A stretch of DNA of 64,000 bases from Prosapia bicincta. Lineage: Eukaryota > Arthropoda > Insecta > Hemiptera > Cercopidae. How positions within the stretch are numbered: position 1 is the first letter of the stretch; the number at the start of each line of letters is the position of its first letter. This document shows, piece after piece, positions 10,149 through 24,773 of this stretch. The stretch is from contig JBAIZL010000002.1 of the NCBI GenBank assembly GCA_036971475.1, positions 52,949,229 through 53,013,228 on the forward strand, read 5' to 3'. A program made the translations under genes and the position numbers. The notes under the pieces were generated by a model. The model saw only the letters and a program-made list of their open reading frames with translations, ran no database searches and was not told where the DNA came from.

Positions 10149-10439
10149 TTTTTATATTTTAACTTTTTTTTTAACTTACACTTAATAATTTGAATAATTC
10201 TCTTTTAAAAAAAATCTTAAATGAAGCATAGAGATTCATTACAGTAGGAAATATTAAACACCCTGATCTCCCCAACAATGTCTGCGACGAAACGTATGTA
10301 AAGAGATGTTTTAGTGTACAAAGGCTTTAGTTTTCACACGAAATAAAATGTTCCAATTTTAATTAACTTGGTAAATATATTTTATAAATGAAAGATTATA
10401 TGAAATTAAACTAAGTTTTGTATACACATAAACAAATAA

Positions 10440-10890
10440 ATTTTTAAAAAATCCGTGCTTCTTAAATTTGTATTTAATATTCAAAATATTCATAGGTAGA
10501 TTTTTAAAGCGTTTTTCATTAATCCCTTTGAAACCATCTTCCACTGCCAAGAATTAAGAAGCTATGAATGATAACAATATTTTTTTATAATAACCTATAT
10601 CCTATATTTGTCGTACCATTTTTACATTGGTGTAAGTAACAAATTATTTTATCCTATAAAGGAATCTTACACTAAGCTATGATTATTAATTATGTATTAA
10701 CTCAACAAACAGTCTATGTATGTAAACATTGTATGTCGACAAACAAAAACATTGTACGAATAGAAAAATATTGTTTTGATGAAGGTCACAAATTTTTCGA
10801 AAGGCGTATCTCAAAAAGATATCTGGAACCCTTTAAGTTATCCGCAAAAAACTGAAATAACTGGCAAAAATGTTTAGATTATTGTAAATT
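10440..10890. repeat. Diverged direct repeat D1, copy 1
   Basis: About 445 bp resembling 11,278-11,720 in the same orientation. Shared landmarks include AAAGGAATCTTACACTAAGC, CTCAACAAACAGTCTATG/TATT and CTCAAAAAGATATCTG. Offset is about 838 bp. No protein family was recognised in it. Confidence 0.65.
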
Positions 10891-11277
10891 TTTATATAAA
10901 GGTAATAGAATATTTAATAATATATAATGCTTTAGGTCTAGACTACTTAGTTTTTAAGTTTTGTAACTACATGAATTTTCCAAATTATAGGTAATATGAA
11001 TGATATATTACTCTACATTTTTTAAGAGAACTTATACACTTTTACTCCTATCTTAGTATTAGAAGATCATGGATTCCTGTTTCAAGCAGAACTTTAAATT
11101 CAATATCTTTATTGATAACAATAAGTATTAGGAGTTAATTATATTCTATTACTATATTATTATTATGTTATTGTTATTTGTAGCTCATTTATTAGATTCG
11201 TATTATAAATAATCGTATTCCATTTATAATATGACTGTTAACTAAATATTGTGTTTAATTATAAATGATATATTTTT

Positions 11278-11720
11278 TTTTTAAATCCATGTTCTTCTAT
11301 TTGTATTTAATATTAAAAACATTCATTTGTAGATTTTTTAAAAGAGTTTTTCTATATGGGCATTAAAACCATCTACCACTTCCAACAGTGAAGAAGTAAC
11401 TATGAAGGAAAAAATATTATTTTATATTAGCCTACATCCTATATTTGTCTTATCTTTAATAGCATTTTTGTGAGTAACACATTATTTTATCCTGTAAAGG
11501 AATCTTACACTAAGCTATGATAAATTAGTATGTTTAACTCAACAAACAGTCTATTTATAAAATCATTTTACATGTACATACAAAAGCATTGTATGATGAT
11601 AATAAAATACTGTTTTGATAAACGTCTAATTTTTCAAAAGGTGTCTCTCAAAAAGATATCTGAAACCCTTCAAGTTATCCGCATAAAACTGGATTAATTG
11701 ACAAGAATTCTTAGATTATT
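11278..11720. repeat. Diverged direct repeat D1, copy 2
   Basis: Second copy of the 10,440-10,890 sequence, same strand. Similarity ends near 11,720, just after AAACTGGATTAATTGACAAG. The 390 bases between the copies have no counterpart, so this is either a segmental duplication with loss or two insertions of one repeat. Confidence 0.65.
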
Positions 11721-12006
11721 TGCTCAAAATAAAAAATGTGTTCTAATAATAATGAGGTAAATTTACAAAGCACAAACTAAAATCGATTCATGTCATTACA
11801 GCAACTGTTAAGTAAGGAATAATTCCGTTGTAAGAGAACAGGCCACCTGTATTGCACTAAAGCTATGTTACATCAGACAATATTAATGGAAACTCACCAT
11901 TTGTACGTCAACATAATGATAGAAATTATTTAGTGAATTTAAACATAAATAAGTAAAATACTGAATCCAGTTTTTTTTTTAAAATGATTCACAGTGGTAG
12001 GTGCCA

Positions 12007-12330
12007 TTAACCCTCCACAGGCCGCGTACTGGAGGTCACCTCTATATCGTTGAATTTTTCTAAATAATATTCAGAAGGTTACAGTCGGCAGTAAGGCGCT
12101 TGCGGTACTCCACGAGCCTATAGCAACTAACTGAAAGTCTGTTTTGGCCACATTGATATAGTTCACTCAGTTGCCAGCAAATTTTCGCCCAAACAGGATA
12201 TCGCTTCCAAATGCGTGAGATGAAGTGACGTTACGAGGAAGGAGATTCCACTTAAGCCCTATTTTGCAGCGAATCTTAGTTTTAGTGCTGTAATTTGTAA
12301 TTTTGTTGGAATAATTTCGTCTTTTCTATT
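12007..12330 (+). mobile_element. piggyBac-like transposon end
   Basis: TTAA at 12,007-12,010 is followed by CCCTCCACAGGCCGCGTAC, the CCC-start of piggyBac-type terminal repeats at their TTAA target. Sequence to about 12,330 is GC-richer than its surroundings. No opposite end or transposase in this orientation was found, so it is a solo end or a decayed non-autonomous copy. Confidence 0.45.
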
Positions 12331-13525
12331 ACTACATGTGACTTAATTACATTAAAAATGTCACCATGTAACTCAAATTTGTAATGAATAGTTGTACTGT
12401 AGTTTGAGAATATTTTTTTGACACACCCAAATTTATTTATTTGAATTGTTGCAAAAATGGATAAAATTGAGAATTCAATAAAATATCGTTTATCTACTAA
12501 ATGTTTTTATTATTTTGTATTTTATGTTCTGACTCCAATATAGCGTAACTGTTTACAGCATCATTATGTTAAAATCTGCCCAAATTTTTTTTCTTTATTT
12601 AAATTAAACGAAGTAAGTTAATATGTTTATTATATTTAGTAAATGATTTAAGATGAACCGTGTAGAAAGAAAAAGATATTTTTAAAAATTTTATTTTCTT
12701 TTACTCTAATTCTTTGACATATTTTGCTGTATGAAATGTATCAATAATGTTTATATCTGCACTAAATTAGGTACGTTTATATATTTACTTTATTTATAAA
12801 ATGTTTAAGTAAAATAGTATATTCTTTATGTTATTCAATTATATGAAGGTAAATTCCAGTTGTTGCGCAATGGAATTTTAAAATTGAAGAATCCTCTGAA
12901 TGTTTTAGCAATATGTGTCACGATGGCATTACTACATATTCCGACATTTGTCAGTGTATTTTATCAGTACTTGTAGTAGTTGCATAGACTTCTTGCCAAC
13001 AATATCTTTCACGATAGATTTTTACAGAAAACCAAGATTTTTACTTTCTAATACGCACACCATAGTTGTGATTAAGCATTTAGAGTGTTTGCAAGTCTGT
13101 ACTTGGACGAAACACTATTCGAGCAAGTAGAAATATTAATTACAATTTATTACTTGATATTTAATTACCAATTAAAATAAAATTTGATGAACAATTCATA
13201 GATAAAATAGGTACTTGAGTGCAATAGTTTTATCTTCTCTGATATCTTTTATATTTTAAACATATTTTGAGGGCTCATTATGTACGTAAATGTTTATATT
13301 CCACATAAGACCTATTATATAATATTCTATAAAAACAAAACAAAAGAATTAAACTATATAAAACAAAGAGTTTTGAAAATATTAAAAACTGCAAGAAATA
13401 CATTACTACTCTGCAAATGATCCTAGATTATATAAATCAACGGAATAAGGCTATTCATATATGCGGCTATGTAGTTTACTGTAGAGAGCCTTACCTAATT
13501 ATTGTTCTTTAAGTGTTATATATAT

Positions 13526-13551
13526 TATCTGTCTATCTGTCTGTCTGTCTA

Positions 13552-13629
<78 letters not shown>
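13526..13629. repeat. (CTGT/CTAT)n then (CT)n microsatellite
   Basis: About 12 tetranucleotide units pass into about 26 CT units. Confidence 0.95.
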
Positions 13630-13632
<3 letters not shown>

Positions 13633-16307
13633 ACATATAAATAATATGTGTTAGCTATGATAAAATAGCAGAGTATGTAATTGGATTTTGGATTTCTTTT
13701 ATATGATTGAAAGACAAAAACAACTATTATTTATTTTTTTACCTATTACAATGTTATGGGTTTAGATAACCTAATAGAATTTATTACAATCAATACAACC
13801 CCACTTAGGGTGCAATATAATGTAACACACTCCGGGCATATATTGTGTGTCAGCTGAACAGGTTTCCACTTATTTATTGATATTTAGCAAGGGAGATATG
13901 CATATAAATGCAATTTAATATTTATAATACCCCAGACTAGAATATTCATTCACAGTTTAAACAAAAGTTACTGAAAGTTGTGAAAAAACATTACTGAAAT
14001 AAAACGACAACCAAGTGCAGCAATTGGATTTTTCTTAAATTTCAACAAGCTTTACGTTTTAAAAGTATTGTTGTTGGTTTTTAGTTTTGTTGGTATTTTA
14101 TGAGATTTTATGTTACTTACTGTATGTTTCCTACTAACAATACCGAGTAAAGATTGAAGCCTACTCTCGAATGCAAAATATTGCTCCAGAGAGTGTAGAA
14201 CAAATAGATCAGAAAAAGACATTAGGGAACTTTTAGTCTTCTAAAATTGTTCATCTTAAGCCGGACACTATAATGTACTTGGCTGTAATTATTTGTATAT
14301 TGACTGTGCCTATCTTTTTCTTTAAGCTATGTTACACTTTAAAAGATATCTTTTACAAAAGCTATTTTTGTAAAGTCTTAGGTTTGTTTCAAAATATTAT
14401 TATGACTAATATTTGGTTTTAAAATAGGTTTCGTGTTGAAATTTTTTTTATATTGAAATTTAGATTATTTTTTGTTTTTAGTTTACTTCATATAATTTAA
14501 AAGTTTAATTTTTTATAGTCTTGTTATCTTCTATAATAGGACGTTGTTATCATTTACCTGCTAATACGTAATTCACTTTAATTACTTCTAAAATGTGTAA
14601 ATAAGAAGTTATGTATTACTTTTCAGTAGCTCACTAGGTTCAATTGTAAATGACATTTTAAACAATTTGCGTCCATTATTCTAATGAAAATAAGGCCTAT
14701 AATTGTATCATATTTAACATATTACTGGCTACTATACATTTTGCTCAGAAAATATCCAATATAAACACTATGCTTAAGAAAACTTAGGTGAACTTAAACT
14801 TTGGAATATCGCGTCTCAGTACCGTATTAAAAAAATTAATTAAATTTTAAGTTCACACAAGTTGTTTTATAAAAGGTTCTTTTAAATATTTTTAAACTTT
14901 TTAAATGTTTGAGACAACTATAATTGAAATTCCAAACAAAGCTTTTTAAATGTGTGTTTAAAAGTATTCCGCTTCAAATATATTGCCTTCAGGCAAGAAT
15001 TAAACAAATCTTAAATTAAAAACAGTCTATAAATACAGCCTTAAAATATTTCTTTAAAAATAGGACAATATAAGAATGTATTTATGCAATGAGAAGTAAA
15101 ACCTTTGTTTAATAAATTGGAATTTTCTTAACCTTCATGACGTAAACTTGAAGGATATAAAGCTAAATGTTTGCTGTTGCAAAAAGACAATTTAAAGTAT
15201 CTAGTACCTTTCATAATCTCTTTATGATATTTAAAAGTTTTTCTCATTTTAATGGACTATTCAGGATTCTTTGGTAAAAGTCAAAATTTTATTAATTGCA
15301 AAACATTGTAGTTCAACGTATTTTGCAACAATAATATGACACAAGAAGGTCCGTTTTTCTATTCTCCCTAATAAACTAAATAACAGTCAATTATAAAAAT
15401 TAAATACAGTAATACACAAATATACTTACAAAGTATGAATATTAAACATTACAAACCTACACAAAGACTGTATATAGTGAAAACAGATGGTTGGTACACT
15501 TAAAACTTTCTCCGAGATATCATAAACTCTACATGGTTGAGAGAAAGCAATTTAAATGAATTTTTATAAATTATTCAAAATATAAATTTTTTAATTTCCC
15601 TTATAGGTTTTGAATTTTTGGGAACCTATATGTGTGTCTATGTGTGTTTGTGTGTGTGTGTGTTCGTGTTCCGTTACACAAGAATGATTTCAAAATGAAT
15701 AAATAAATATTCTTTATTTATAAATTAAAGCCAATATATTTCAAAATATAGAATTTTATCATGGACAGTAAATTAGAAACTCGTTTAATTAAAAATAATA
15801 AGTTTTTTATAAAATAATAATCAATAATACTGGGGTATTGTTATGTTTATGTGTTAACAATGTTTTAATATTTCAAATGTAATGTAGGATGTTAAAATTA
15901 TAATTCCATGTAAAAAACTTAAGCACTGACTAAAACTGATATTAATTTAGCCTGGGCATGTGACAAGTTTGATAGAGTAATTGGATTTACTCCCGCAAAT
16001 TAAATTCAATTAATTACGATATGATAGTGCACAAAGCTTTTCCGTTAAGTATATTCAACATCTATGTACATATGTGTATATGTATCCACATGTAGGGTCT
16101 ATTAAATGCAAACGTTTTAACAAAAATAATGACTAACGGCATGTTTAATTTGCAACTCGCGTTGTCAAAAAAAACTCTTGACTTACATCCCACCTATAAC
16201 ACACTTTGAAGATGTTGCATCTTGAGGGACGAAGGTAATGCCAGCAATGCAAGGTGAAGAAAAGCGGTAAATAATTTATCTCTATAAAATGTGTGCATTA
16301 TTAAATG

Positions 16308-16415
<108 letters not shown>

Positions 16416-16892
16416 GATAAATAATATAACATAACGGTAGTTCTTCAAACATAGGGCCTACTACTGTTTTTGTTATGTTTCGAAATAAAATTATGTCTCA
16501 ATTAAAAATAGGTTAATTTTATTATCAAAAGTGTCTATTTTCTTGTTACTTATATACTTTATTATTAATTAATTTTTTTTTTAATTTTCTTTATTTTTAT
16601 TATTATTCTTTATTTTGAACAGATTATATTTAGTTAATGATTCTTTAAATTTCTGAACTTAAAAAATCTTAATAATTACATACTCAATTGAATTTCGATG
16701 TTACTAAAGAATTTACCTCTAATTTATAGTTTTGTAAAATAATAAAAAAAGGATGAATTGCCAAGTATTCAGCAGAAACCACTTACAATTAATTAGTTGT
16801 TTACTCTTACGCCTGACAGTATCTTAAACAAGTTTTTTGACTTTTAATATAAATTCAAAAATGTTTATTTTAAATAATTAATAATAATAGAT

Positions 16893-17207
16893 TTAGTCGA
16901 ATTGATGTAACTTGGTAGATCCATAGGTCCTGTGCATTGGTTTGGTTCCGAAGTGGTTTCGGTGGTTTCTAACATGAAGGCTTATCGTCTTCATTATCCT
17001 TTTAGCATTGTCATCGTCGGCTTCCAGGGTTGGACTCCACCACCTCCGACTTACAGGCCTCCAACCTCTTAATGCAGTCAATCCATTTGTTGTCTTGGTC
17101 AAACCAAACTTCTTTATCTTTAAATAAAATCGGTTGACTTGCGAGTCAGTCACAACTATTTCTTTATACAACAAACGTTTCAATAACGGATAGATTATCG
17201 TATTCAT
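16893..17207 (-). CDS. 104-residue hypothetical ORF
   Basis: ATG-led frame with a basic, Trp/Arg-rich middle (LRGWRPVSRRWWSPTLEADD) and a His/Arg-rich end. The middle is visibly GC-richer than the surrounding DNA. No family was recognised. No splice sites or promoter stand out. Because of its composition it may be a transposon fragment; it may also be a chance frame. Confidence 0.2.
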   Translation of the reverse strand: MNTIIYPLLKRLLYKEIVVTDSQVNRFYLKIKKFGLTKTTNGLTALRGWRPVSRRWWSPTLEADDDNAKRIMKTISLHVRNHRNHFGTKPMHRTYGSTKLHQFD

Positions 17208-17793
17208 GCCTTATTCCTTCTGCACTCTATTAAGAAATAGCCTATGTATTTTTCAGTTTATCACTTGTACAGATGAACAAATGTACTGTGAGTTAATGAA
17301 AGCGCATATGTACTGTTTTTATAAATATACTAAGGATATGTCTAGGCGCTGTTTTATTTAATAAAGTACAGGGAGAATAAGGCTTGAAGACGCAAGCATA
17401 GACCCGGGAGGAGGGAAAAAATATACGTCATTGACAAATTGCCTGTATAAATAAAAAGTTCTACCTAACTCGCAAGTTAATCGCTATTATTTAACAACTA
17501 CCTCTGTGAGTGTAAACATGATTAATAAACTCCTTTGTGCTTTTGTGCAAACCATATTTTCGAAATTACGGATTTCACCGAAAGAGAGCTATTTTAATAA
17601 TTTTCACCCCCTAAATAACATACTTGTCCGAAAACTCTTCTCAATATAAGCATTACTTTGAATTCATATGCTTTTATCTTTTTTTAATAACGACACATAG
17701 TAGGCTAGCCTACATATTCAGAATAGTTCTATTACTTACTCTAGGTTAAGCAAATGATTATTAACGCAACTTACTAGTTACTTTTGAACTTGA

Positions 17794-17794
<1 letters not shown>

Positions 17795-17836
<42 letters not shown>
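17795..17836. repeat. (TA)n microsatellite
   Basis: About 20 TA units followed by CA/TG-rich sequence to 17,898. Confidence 0.95.
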
Positions 17837-17846
<10 letters not shown>

Positions 17847-19157
17847 TATTTGTGTGTATATGTGTGCCAGTGTATATGCACATGTGTATATGTGTGTAAT
17901 AATCGCATCTTCACAGATATTTTTCTGAAAGCAAAGGCTAATATTTTTAAAAATATTTTACACTGAATGTCTCTCATTAAAACACTTTTGATAGATGCTA
18001 CAATATCTTTTACTTTTTTTTATTATCAAATCAAGCTAAAACTGTAAAATTATTAAATTAAATTTTTCATTTTCGCTTGCTCTTAGTAAAGAAATTAATG
18101 TAAGAGGCTACCAAGTTTATGTTGCAAAGGATATTTTAATTGTGTTTGCATATAATTGTTTAGTATCAGAAATGCCAGTGCCAGAAAATGTTTAGTTGGA
18201 AAATATGGCAGGTGTAAGGAGTGCAAGAGTTTTAAATAATTTAAACTGGAGTTAAAAAAATATTTCGTTAACTAAACTAGACTTTGGCCTTTTTAATAAA
18301 TGGTAATAGCAACAGTTTATAAATTTTAACAAATTTAATCGCAAAATTTAATGCGAAACTTTAAACTTATTTTATCATTAAAATGTGTTTATAATGTTAG
18401 TTTTCCTAACATACTTGATGTACGATGCCTGACGATTTTCTTGCAATCTTTTAATGTCTTTTACGCCCAGTTGTGTAAGAACATATATATTGGTTTACAA
18501 ATCTAATAGGTAACTCAAATTCATAAATTTATTAATAATGTACTTTTAATTAAAAATGTATTTTAAGATAACTGCACACCTAGTTGTGTTTGAAATCGTA
18601 TACGGGTCACACATACCTAATTTACAGGTTGTTCCTTCACGATTACCTAAAATTTATAGACTTAATTTTTTAATTTTTAAAATTAATTATAAAAATTTAC
18701 ATACTTATATCGTACAACGTAATGGTTTTAGTTTTTATTTTTGATATTTTTTTTTGAACAAAGTGTAATATAAATACTTTTTGTAAATACGTTAATTGCA
18801 AGTGAGGTTTCGTATACTAGAAATAATTTTAAAAAAATTTCACAACCACTTAGTTTTTATTTTAGTAGAGCAATTGTTTCGAATTTATTAAGGAAGTTTC
18901 AGGGAACTTATTGTTTTATTTGATTGAAATTTTGCTTCTGAAAATTTAATAATGTAGAGAAGTTCGGAAACCCTTCACCACAATCAGTCACGAGTAACGT
19001 CTCTGTGCACGAGTGTAATAATTAAGCCCACTGTGAAATGAGGTCTTATATCTTCAAAATGAGAAGGTAGTAAAGTCAAATATTTAACAATATTCGCTAA
19101 ATTGAGCTCTAATTCTCTAAGCAAAACCATTTAACATAAATTATAAGGTTTTATTAG

Positions 19158-19159
<2 letters not shown>

Positions 19160-19219
<60 letters not shown>
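19160..19219. repeat. (TA)n microsatellite
   Basis: 30 TA units. Confidence 0.95.
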
Positions 19220-19222
<3 letters not shown>

Positions 19223-19460
19223 ATTTTATTAACTGAAAAATATTTTCACAAATGTAATAGTCACATTTTTTTAAAATAAGTTTATACTTTACAAATTTAA
19301 TGTATTAGTCTGGGAATATATAGTAGAAATTGTTATTAGAGTATCTAGTAAGTGTTATCTTTCATATTTTGTTTAATATTTATTGCAACAAATATTTACT
19401 AATATGAAAATATAAAACCTTCAGCAATATAATAAATATAACATACTAATAAATATATTA

Positions 19461-19515
<55 letters not shown>
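19461..19515. repeat. (AC)n/(AT)n microsatellite
   Basis: Five AC units, then about 21 AT units. Confidence 0.95.
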
Positions 19516-19517
<2 letters not shown>

Positions 19518-21849
19518 ATTTAAAAAAAAGTTTACTTATAGAATATATTTAATTTACCATACCTTTCTATAGTCACACCTTCAGGTTTTAATAATTAACA
19601 ATCAGAAAAAATTTAACATCCTTGCTTTTATTCCTCTGACATTATTACTCATTGTACAAAATTACACTATTGCTATTCAGTGCCAAAGATCAATTCCTTA
19701 ACTAATATTGCAATTACTAAAAAAGTGGACTCTTAAAGGTTTAGGATTTATTACAATAAAGTTTAATAATTACAGTGTTATTTGTTCATTCTCTTTTGTC
19801 GTCGTAGTTACAAGCTTCTACAATTGCAAGCATCGTAGTTGTATTGATAACCTCAGGATTTATATTTGTAAATAATTAAGCAAATGATATATTCTAACAA
19901 ATACACTCCATCATCTAGGGTAAAGGATTGATATATTTACTTTATGCATAGTTCTTGATTACCCCGTAGTTTTCTGCCCTGTGAATGGGTTTAATCTGGA
20001 GCGCTCTTACTGTAACGGAACCCTTTCCCTTTGCTGGTATGGAACACAGTTAAGCAAGATTATGTCCAAAAAACATAAGGGATATTTGTATTATAACTTC
20101 TGAAAAGTATGTTTAATCATACTACTAGCAAAAATTTGAATACATTACTGAACTACAATGTTTAATTACTTGTTTTTAAAAATATGTAATATTTACTATA
20201 TAATTACAGTTTTACGTTTTGGTTCCACTCAAATATATCAGAATCTTTAGGGAAAAGTAAATGTATCAGTGAATGTAAATGAATTAATAGCGTTTTTACA
20301 AAGTTATGATTATTACTGTTATTATAAATTATAATTATAAGTACGTAAAGTAAATAGCCTACTTTGAAATATTTAGATCTATGTATTATACGTTTTGAAA
20401 ATTTTAATAAAAGTTAAATTTAAATAATTTATCTAACGACAATTTTCATTTGCTATGCTGACACTTAATTTATAAGCTTTTGTTTAAAGAAATCAAAACT
20501 TATTTATTAAACTTATTCTTTAGATACAGCTAAAAAAGTAAAAAGAAATACTTAGAGCAAACAAATATAAAATTACCAACACATATCCAAAAAAATCTTT
20601 CAAAAAATGCGATACATTATTTAGCTACCTCTTTGTAAATATTAATACGGTATTTGTAAAGATATCAACACCGCATTTTTATGAACATATTTTGATTGAC
20701 AAACGTTAGGCAGTAAATGTAATATAATCTTTATTGAGAATTTTATCTTTTTAAATATTAAATTTGGAAAATTACGTATAATCTACAACTAATAATGATA
20801 AAAAAAACGTTTAAAAATTATCAATATGTATGATATATTTTCAAGATAAAATACGTAAATTAACTTCATATGAAACAATAATTGGCTGTCTTATAAACAG
20901 TTGCATGCAGTACATGTATTACAGATAATTTAGTTTTATCTTTTTATATTGACTCTCTCTTACATTTAGTTTCAACACATATCGTATTTCCTATGTTGTT
21001 TTCTAATTTTAGTTGCAAATATGTGTTGTTGGTTGGATAATAGTATACATTGGTACCTCCTGAAGAAAATTACGATTAAGAATCAAAGCATAAAACAAAG
21101 TTTTAAAATAATGTGATTGGTTAAATTGGTGGTCTGCAATTGTTACTAATAATCCGAATTACCAATTTAATTTGTTTTGAAATATCATAATATAACAAAA
21201 ATAGTAAAGTTTTTCTTAAATATTGAGGGACGTTGATTAAATATTTATTTTATTTTTCTAATAAATTTTGAACTAAATACAAATAACTAAATTATTTATT
21301 GCGATAATAAATTGAAAATAGTTTTAATAAAAAAAGCATAATATATATAAATGTATTTTGATATGTCTTGCGGTCTAATACCACGTTTGCCTCCGTGCAG
21401 TAATATGTACAAGGTGTGTTCACTCGTATGGCACTTATATCACCCACTTAAATCACGGGCTACAGTCGTTGGGTTTATTGCGCTGCGAAGCCCTTTTTAC
21501 TTTCACAAGCTGACTTACGACAGGAACGTTCACAGCAACTATACAATAAATTGCTCTACATCCAGAGGAAGTCAACAAAAGTTGGATATAGATGGTTATA
21601 CAATTGTACGACACGGGATGTGTTTTTACAATTTCAGATTAAAAAACCACAAACTGTGATTAGTAAAATTTGTAATTCTATTATTATTATTTTAGTATAT
21701 TTCCCCCGCTGCAGTAATAAAAACCGTAGAGCATTCATATAGCCTACAAATAAATAACTTATAATTAATGATACATATAGTATTTACATTGAATATAATT
21801 TAGGATAATTATGTGAATAATGAAAAACGTATAAATATTTGTATATATA

Positions 21850-21915
<66 letters not shown>
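21850..21915. repeat. (TA)n microsatellite
   Basis: About 33 TA units. Confidence 0.95.
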
Positions 21916-21918
<3 letters not shown>

Positions 21919-22740
21919 ACATATAACCATACCTCGGATAACCTGTTCCTTTTCAGAGACCTTTTCCTATACTTTTTGAGAAATCTGTTTTTTTTCTACA
22001 GTGTTCACATTTGTTTGCCATTCCTGTGTTTTATCCTCTACCATCTAACTTAGCACTAAAACAATATATCTCTCTATTACTATCTCTATCAAATCTTTCG
22101 AGACTTCTAAAGACTAACCTACTTCTAACATGTCTCTACAAAACCATTATTCAAATTTTTCGAAACCTGCACATGTATCCTTAACTAATGAATAAAGTCC
22201 ATAAACAGTCGCATTACTCATTTATGTTTTCATGATTGATAACCGCCTTTGTTTAAGCTACCTTATTTCTTATTTTTATACAATGTGCATTTATTTATTC
22301 CTCCTTAAAACGTTTTCATTCATGTTACATAAAAACTCCAAGTATTTAAAGAATTTGGCTATGTGAATGGTTTGTCTTTTAATTTAAATATAAGTGAACA
22401 GAGGAATCCTGGAGAGACATTTTTTTCCATTTTCCCTGCTTGTCTCCAAGTTTAACTCGTGTAAAATCGATTACATGTTTCCCTGTGCTTTCATCAATTC
22501 TCCTTCATCTGAAGATGTTAAGACAACTCAACAGAAAGTCTTAGCATTCCATACGTTCTTTTATTTTCATTTTTGTTCATTATTTTAATTATTTTACATT
22601 ATTTCCCAGATGCATAAAACAAGGGTAGAGTTGGAAATAAATTAAAAACTTATATTTTGAATTTAATTAATTTCAGATGGATTTACACCATAAAATAGTA
22701 TATAATAAAGTAATTTACGAGATGTAGAATGAAAGAGAGG

Positions 22741-23057
<317 letters not shown>

Positions 23058-23706
23058 TTTACAACAATGCTATTAACTGTCTTGTAAGATGATCCCTCTG
23101 AAAACAAATTTAGAATTTATTCAGAGTTACAGGTTCTCTTATCTTGTATAAATGAGGTACGTCGTTGTGAGCCAGTGTATGCTACGTGCTTTAAGGATTT
23201 TAGTTCTAAAAGATTTGAAACAAGTAACAATAAACGAACTTTTTAACAGTGAAAATAAGAAGACTTGAAACAATAGATTATAATTCGATACTTTATTATT
23301 TTATAATTTTAAATTCTTTTATTGTGTGTTTATATTGATCTGTAACCAAAGTATGTATTTATTTGTGTGGAGCTGTATCTACGTAATAACTCAAATATTT
23401 GTGAGTAGTCAGGAATGTTATAACATACATTTATATGTCCAAGGTAAATAAATATGCTGAGTCAAAAATAAGGTATGTATGATATCGGTTTTTAGAACAT
23501 TCAAACAGTCTTGATCGAGTCAAAAATACAAAAGCTATCCAGGTAATCAGATACATTGCCTAAAATAATTTAGCTCTTTGACCCTATTTACAAAACGTAT
23601 TACTCAATTTACAATTAATGTATTCCAACAATTCACTATCGGTTCTTGCAGTCGAAATAACCTCATCAGAAACTTACGTTAGAGGAGACTATTTGATATA
23701 TATGTA

Positions 23707-23833
23707 CACCCCCGCAAATACACAACTCCCACACACACCTACAAACCTACACCCAACACACACACACATGGACACGTACACCCCGACAAGAACGCGCTCA
23801 CACGAACACACACACACATATATACACACACAT

Positions 23834-23926
<93 letters not shown>
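23707..23926. repeat. (CA)-rich then two (TA)n runs
   Basis: An imperfect ACAC-rich stretch (23,707-23,836) is followed by (TA)n at 23,838-23,878 and 23,882-23,926, separated by GTACA. Confidence 0.9.
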
Positions 23927-23928
<2 letters not shown>

Positions 23929-24541
23929 TTAGCATAAAACAACTAAGACACATTTGCAGTTATATCTTTGAGTAAATATTACCACGCCGCCTCTTCAAGC
24001 ACCGGAATAGTAATGTTCTATAACATACTTTTATAGTGTATTTACTATGTTTTATTTGACTTTATATAACAGAATAAATGTACAATAGAAAAATATACAA
24101 AATAAACTCATGAGTGTTTTGTTATCTTCAACTTATAAAATATTTATATAACATAAATGGAAACCAGGTAATATTTGGATAACAGATACAGACATATAGC
24201 TTTAGATCCCAATAATGATCTTCATTGATGTCTTCTGCGAGATGGCTTTAGTGTTGTGAAACGACTACGCCTCGTTACGTTTTTCATTCATCGTTATTAC
24301 CTAATTTATAAATTGGTTAAGTCGTAAAAAATCATCAGTTCTACTCTTTCATACGTAAATGAATATTTTATACATATATCTTATATGTATAGAAAGGAAA
24401 TCGTGGTTTAAAAAGTATTTATAAATAATGTAGCATTATGTCGTTGTATATTCTACAAATTCTAATAAATCAATATAATTACTAATAGATAAGGTAATCA
24501 AACTGATTTATTTAGAAATTAATATTATTTTATCCTCACAT

Positions 24542-24722
24542 ATATGATTAATAGTTATTATCTGGAGTACACCCGAACATTCTGCAGTGCATAAAATCGA
24601 TCTTCAACTGTTGTTGGGTTCACCTCGTCAATACTAGATGATATTCTAGCGAAACGTCGGAACTGCGATTTTATGCACTGCAGAATGAACGCATGTACTC
24701 CAAATAATAACTATTCATCATA
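24542..24722. mobile_element. Fold-back element F7 with a CGAAACGTC motif
   Basis: Inverted arms of about 58 bp (24,542-24,599 and 24,665-24,722, containing CATTCTGCAGTGCATAAAAT) flank a 65-base centre. The centre holds CTAGA/TCTAG pairing around a short loop, then CGAAACGTC (about 24,632-24,658). CGAAACGTCG is reminiscent of the 3' ends of many invertebrate PLE and ribozyme-bearing repeats. There is no full CTGATGA. It is unrelated in sequence to the F1-F6 family. Confidence 0.5.
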
Positions 24723-24753
24723 TTTTTCCATCCGTGAAGGAATACGTATCAGC

Positions 24754-24773
24754 ATATATATATATATATATAT
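24754..24773. repeat. (TA)n left of fold-back F3
   Basis: About 9 TA units abut the left arm of F3. Confidence 0.9.

Larger units (their letters stand above)
7382..10353. mobile_element. Inverted-repeat element T1 with about 295-bp arms
   Basis: Left arm 7,382-7,675 and right arm about 10,056-10,353 are diverged inverted repeats, both starting GAACATTTTATTTCG (outermost). Each arm can encode a similar peptide (left NIQFVFYVFKRVFHFVKTN, right NIQFVLHVGKRVFHFVNTN). No target-site duplication is evident, so the exact ends are uncertain. The interior has no recognisable transposase and contains fold-back F2 and (TA)n runs. This suggests a non-autonomous or decayed DNA element. Confidence 0.5.
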
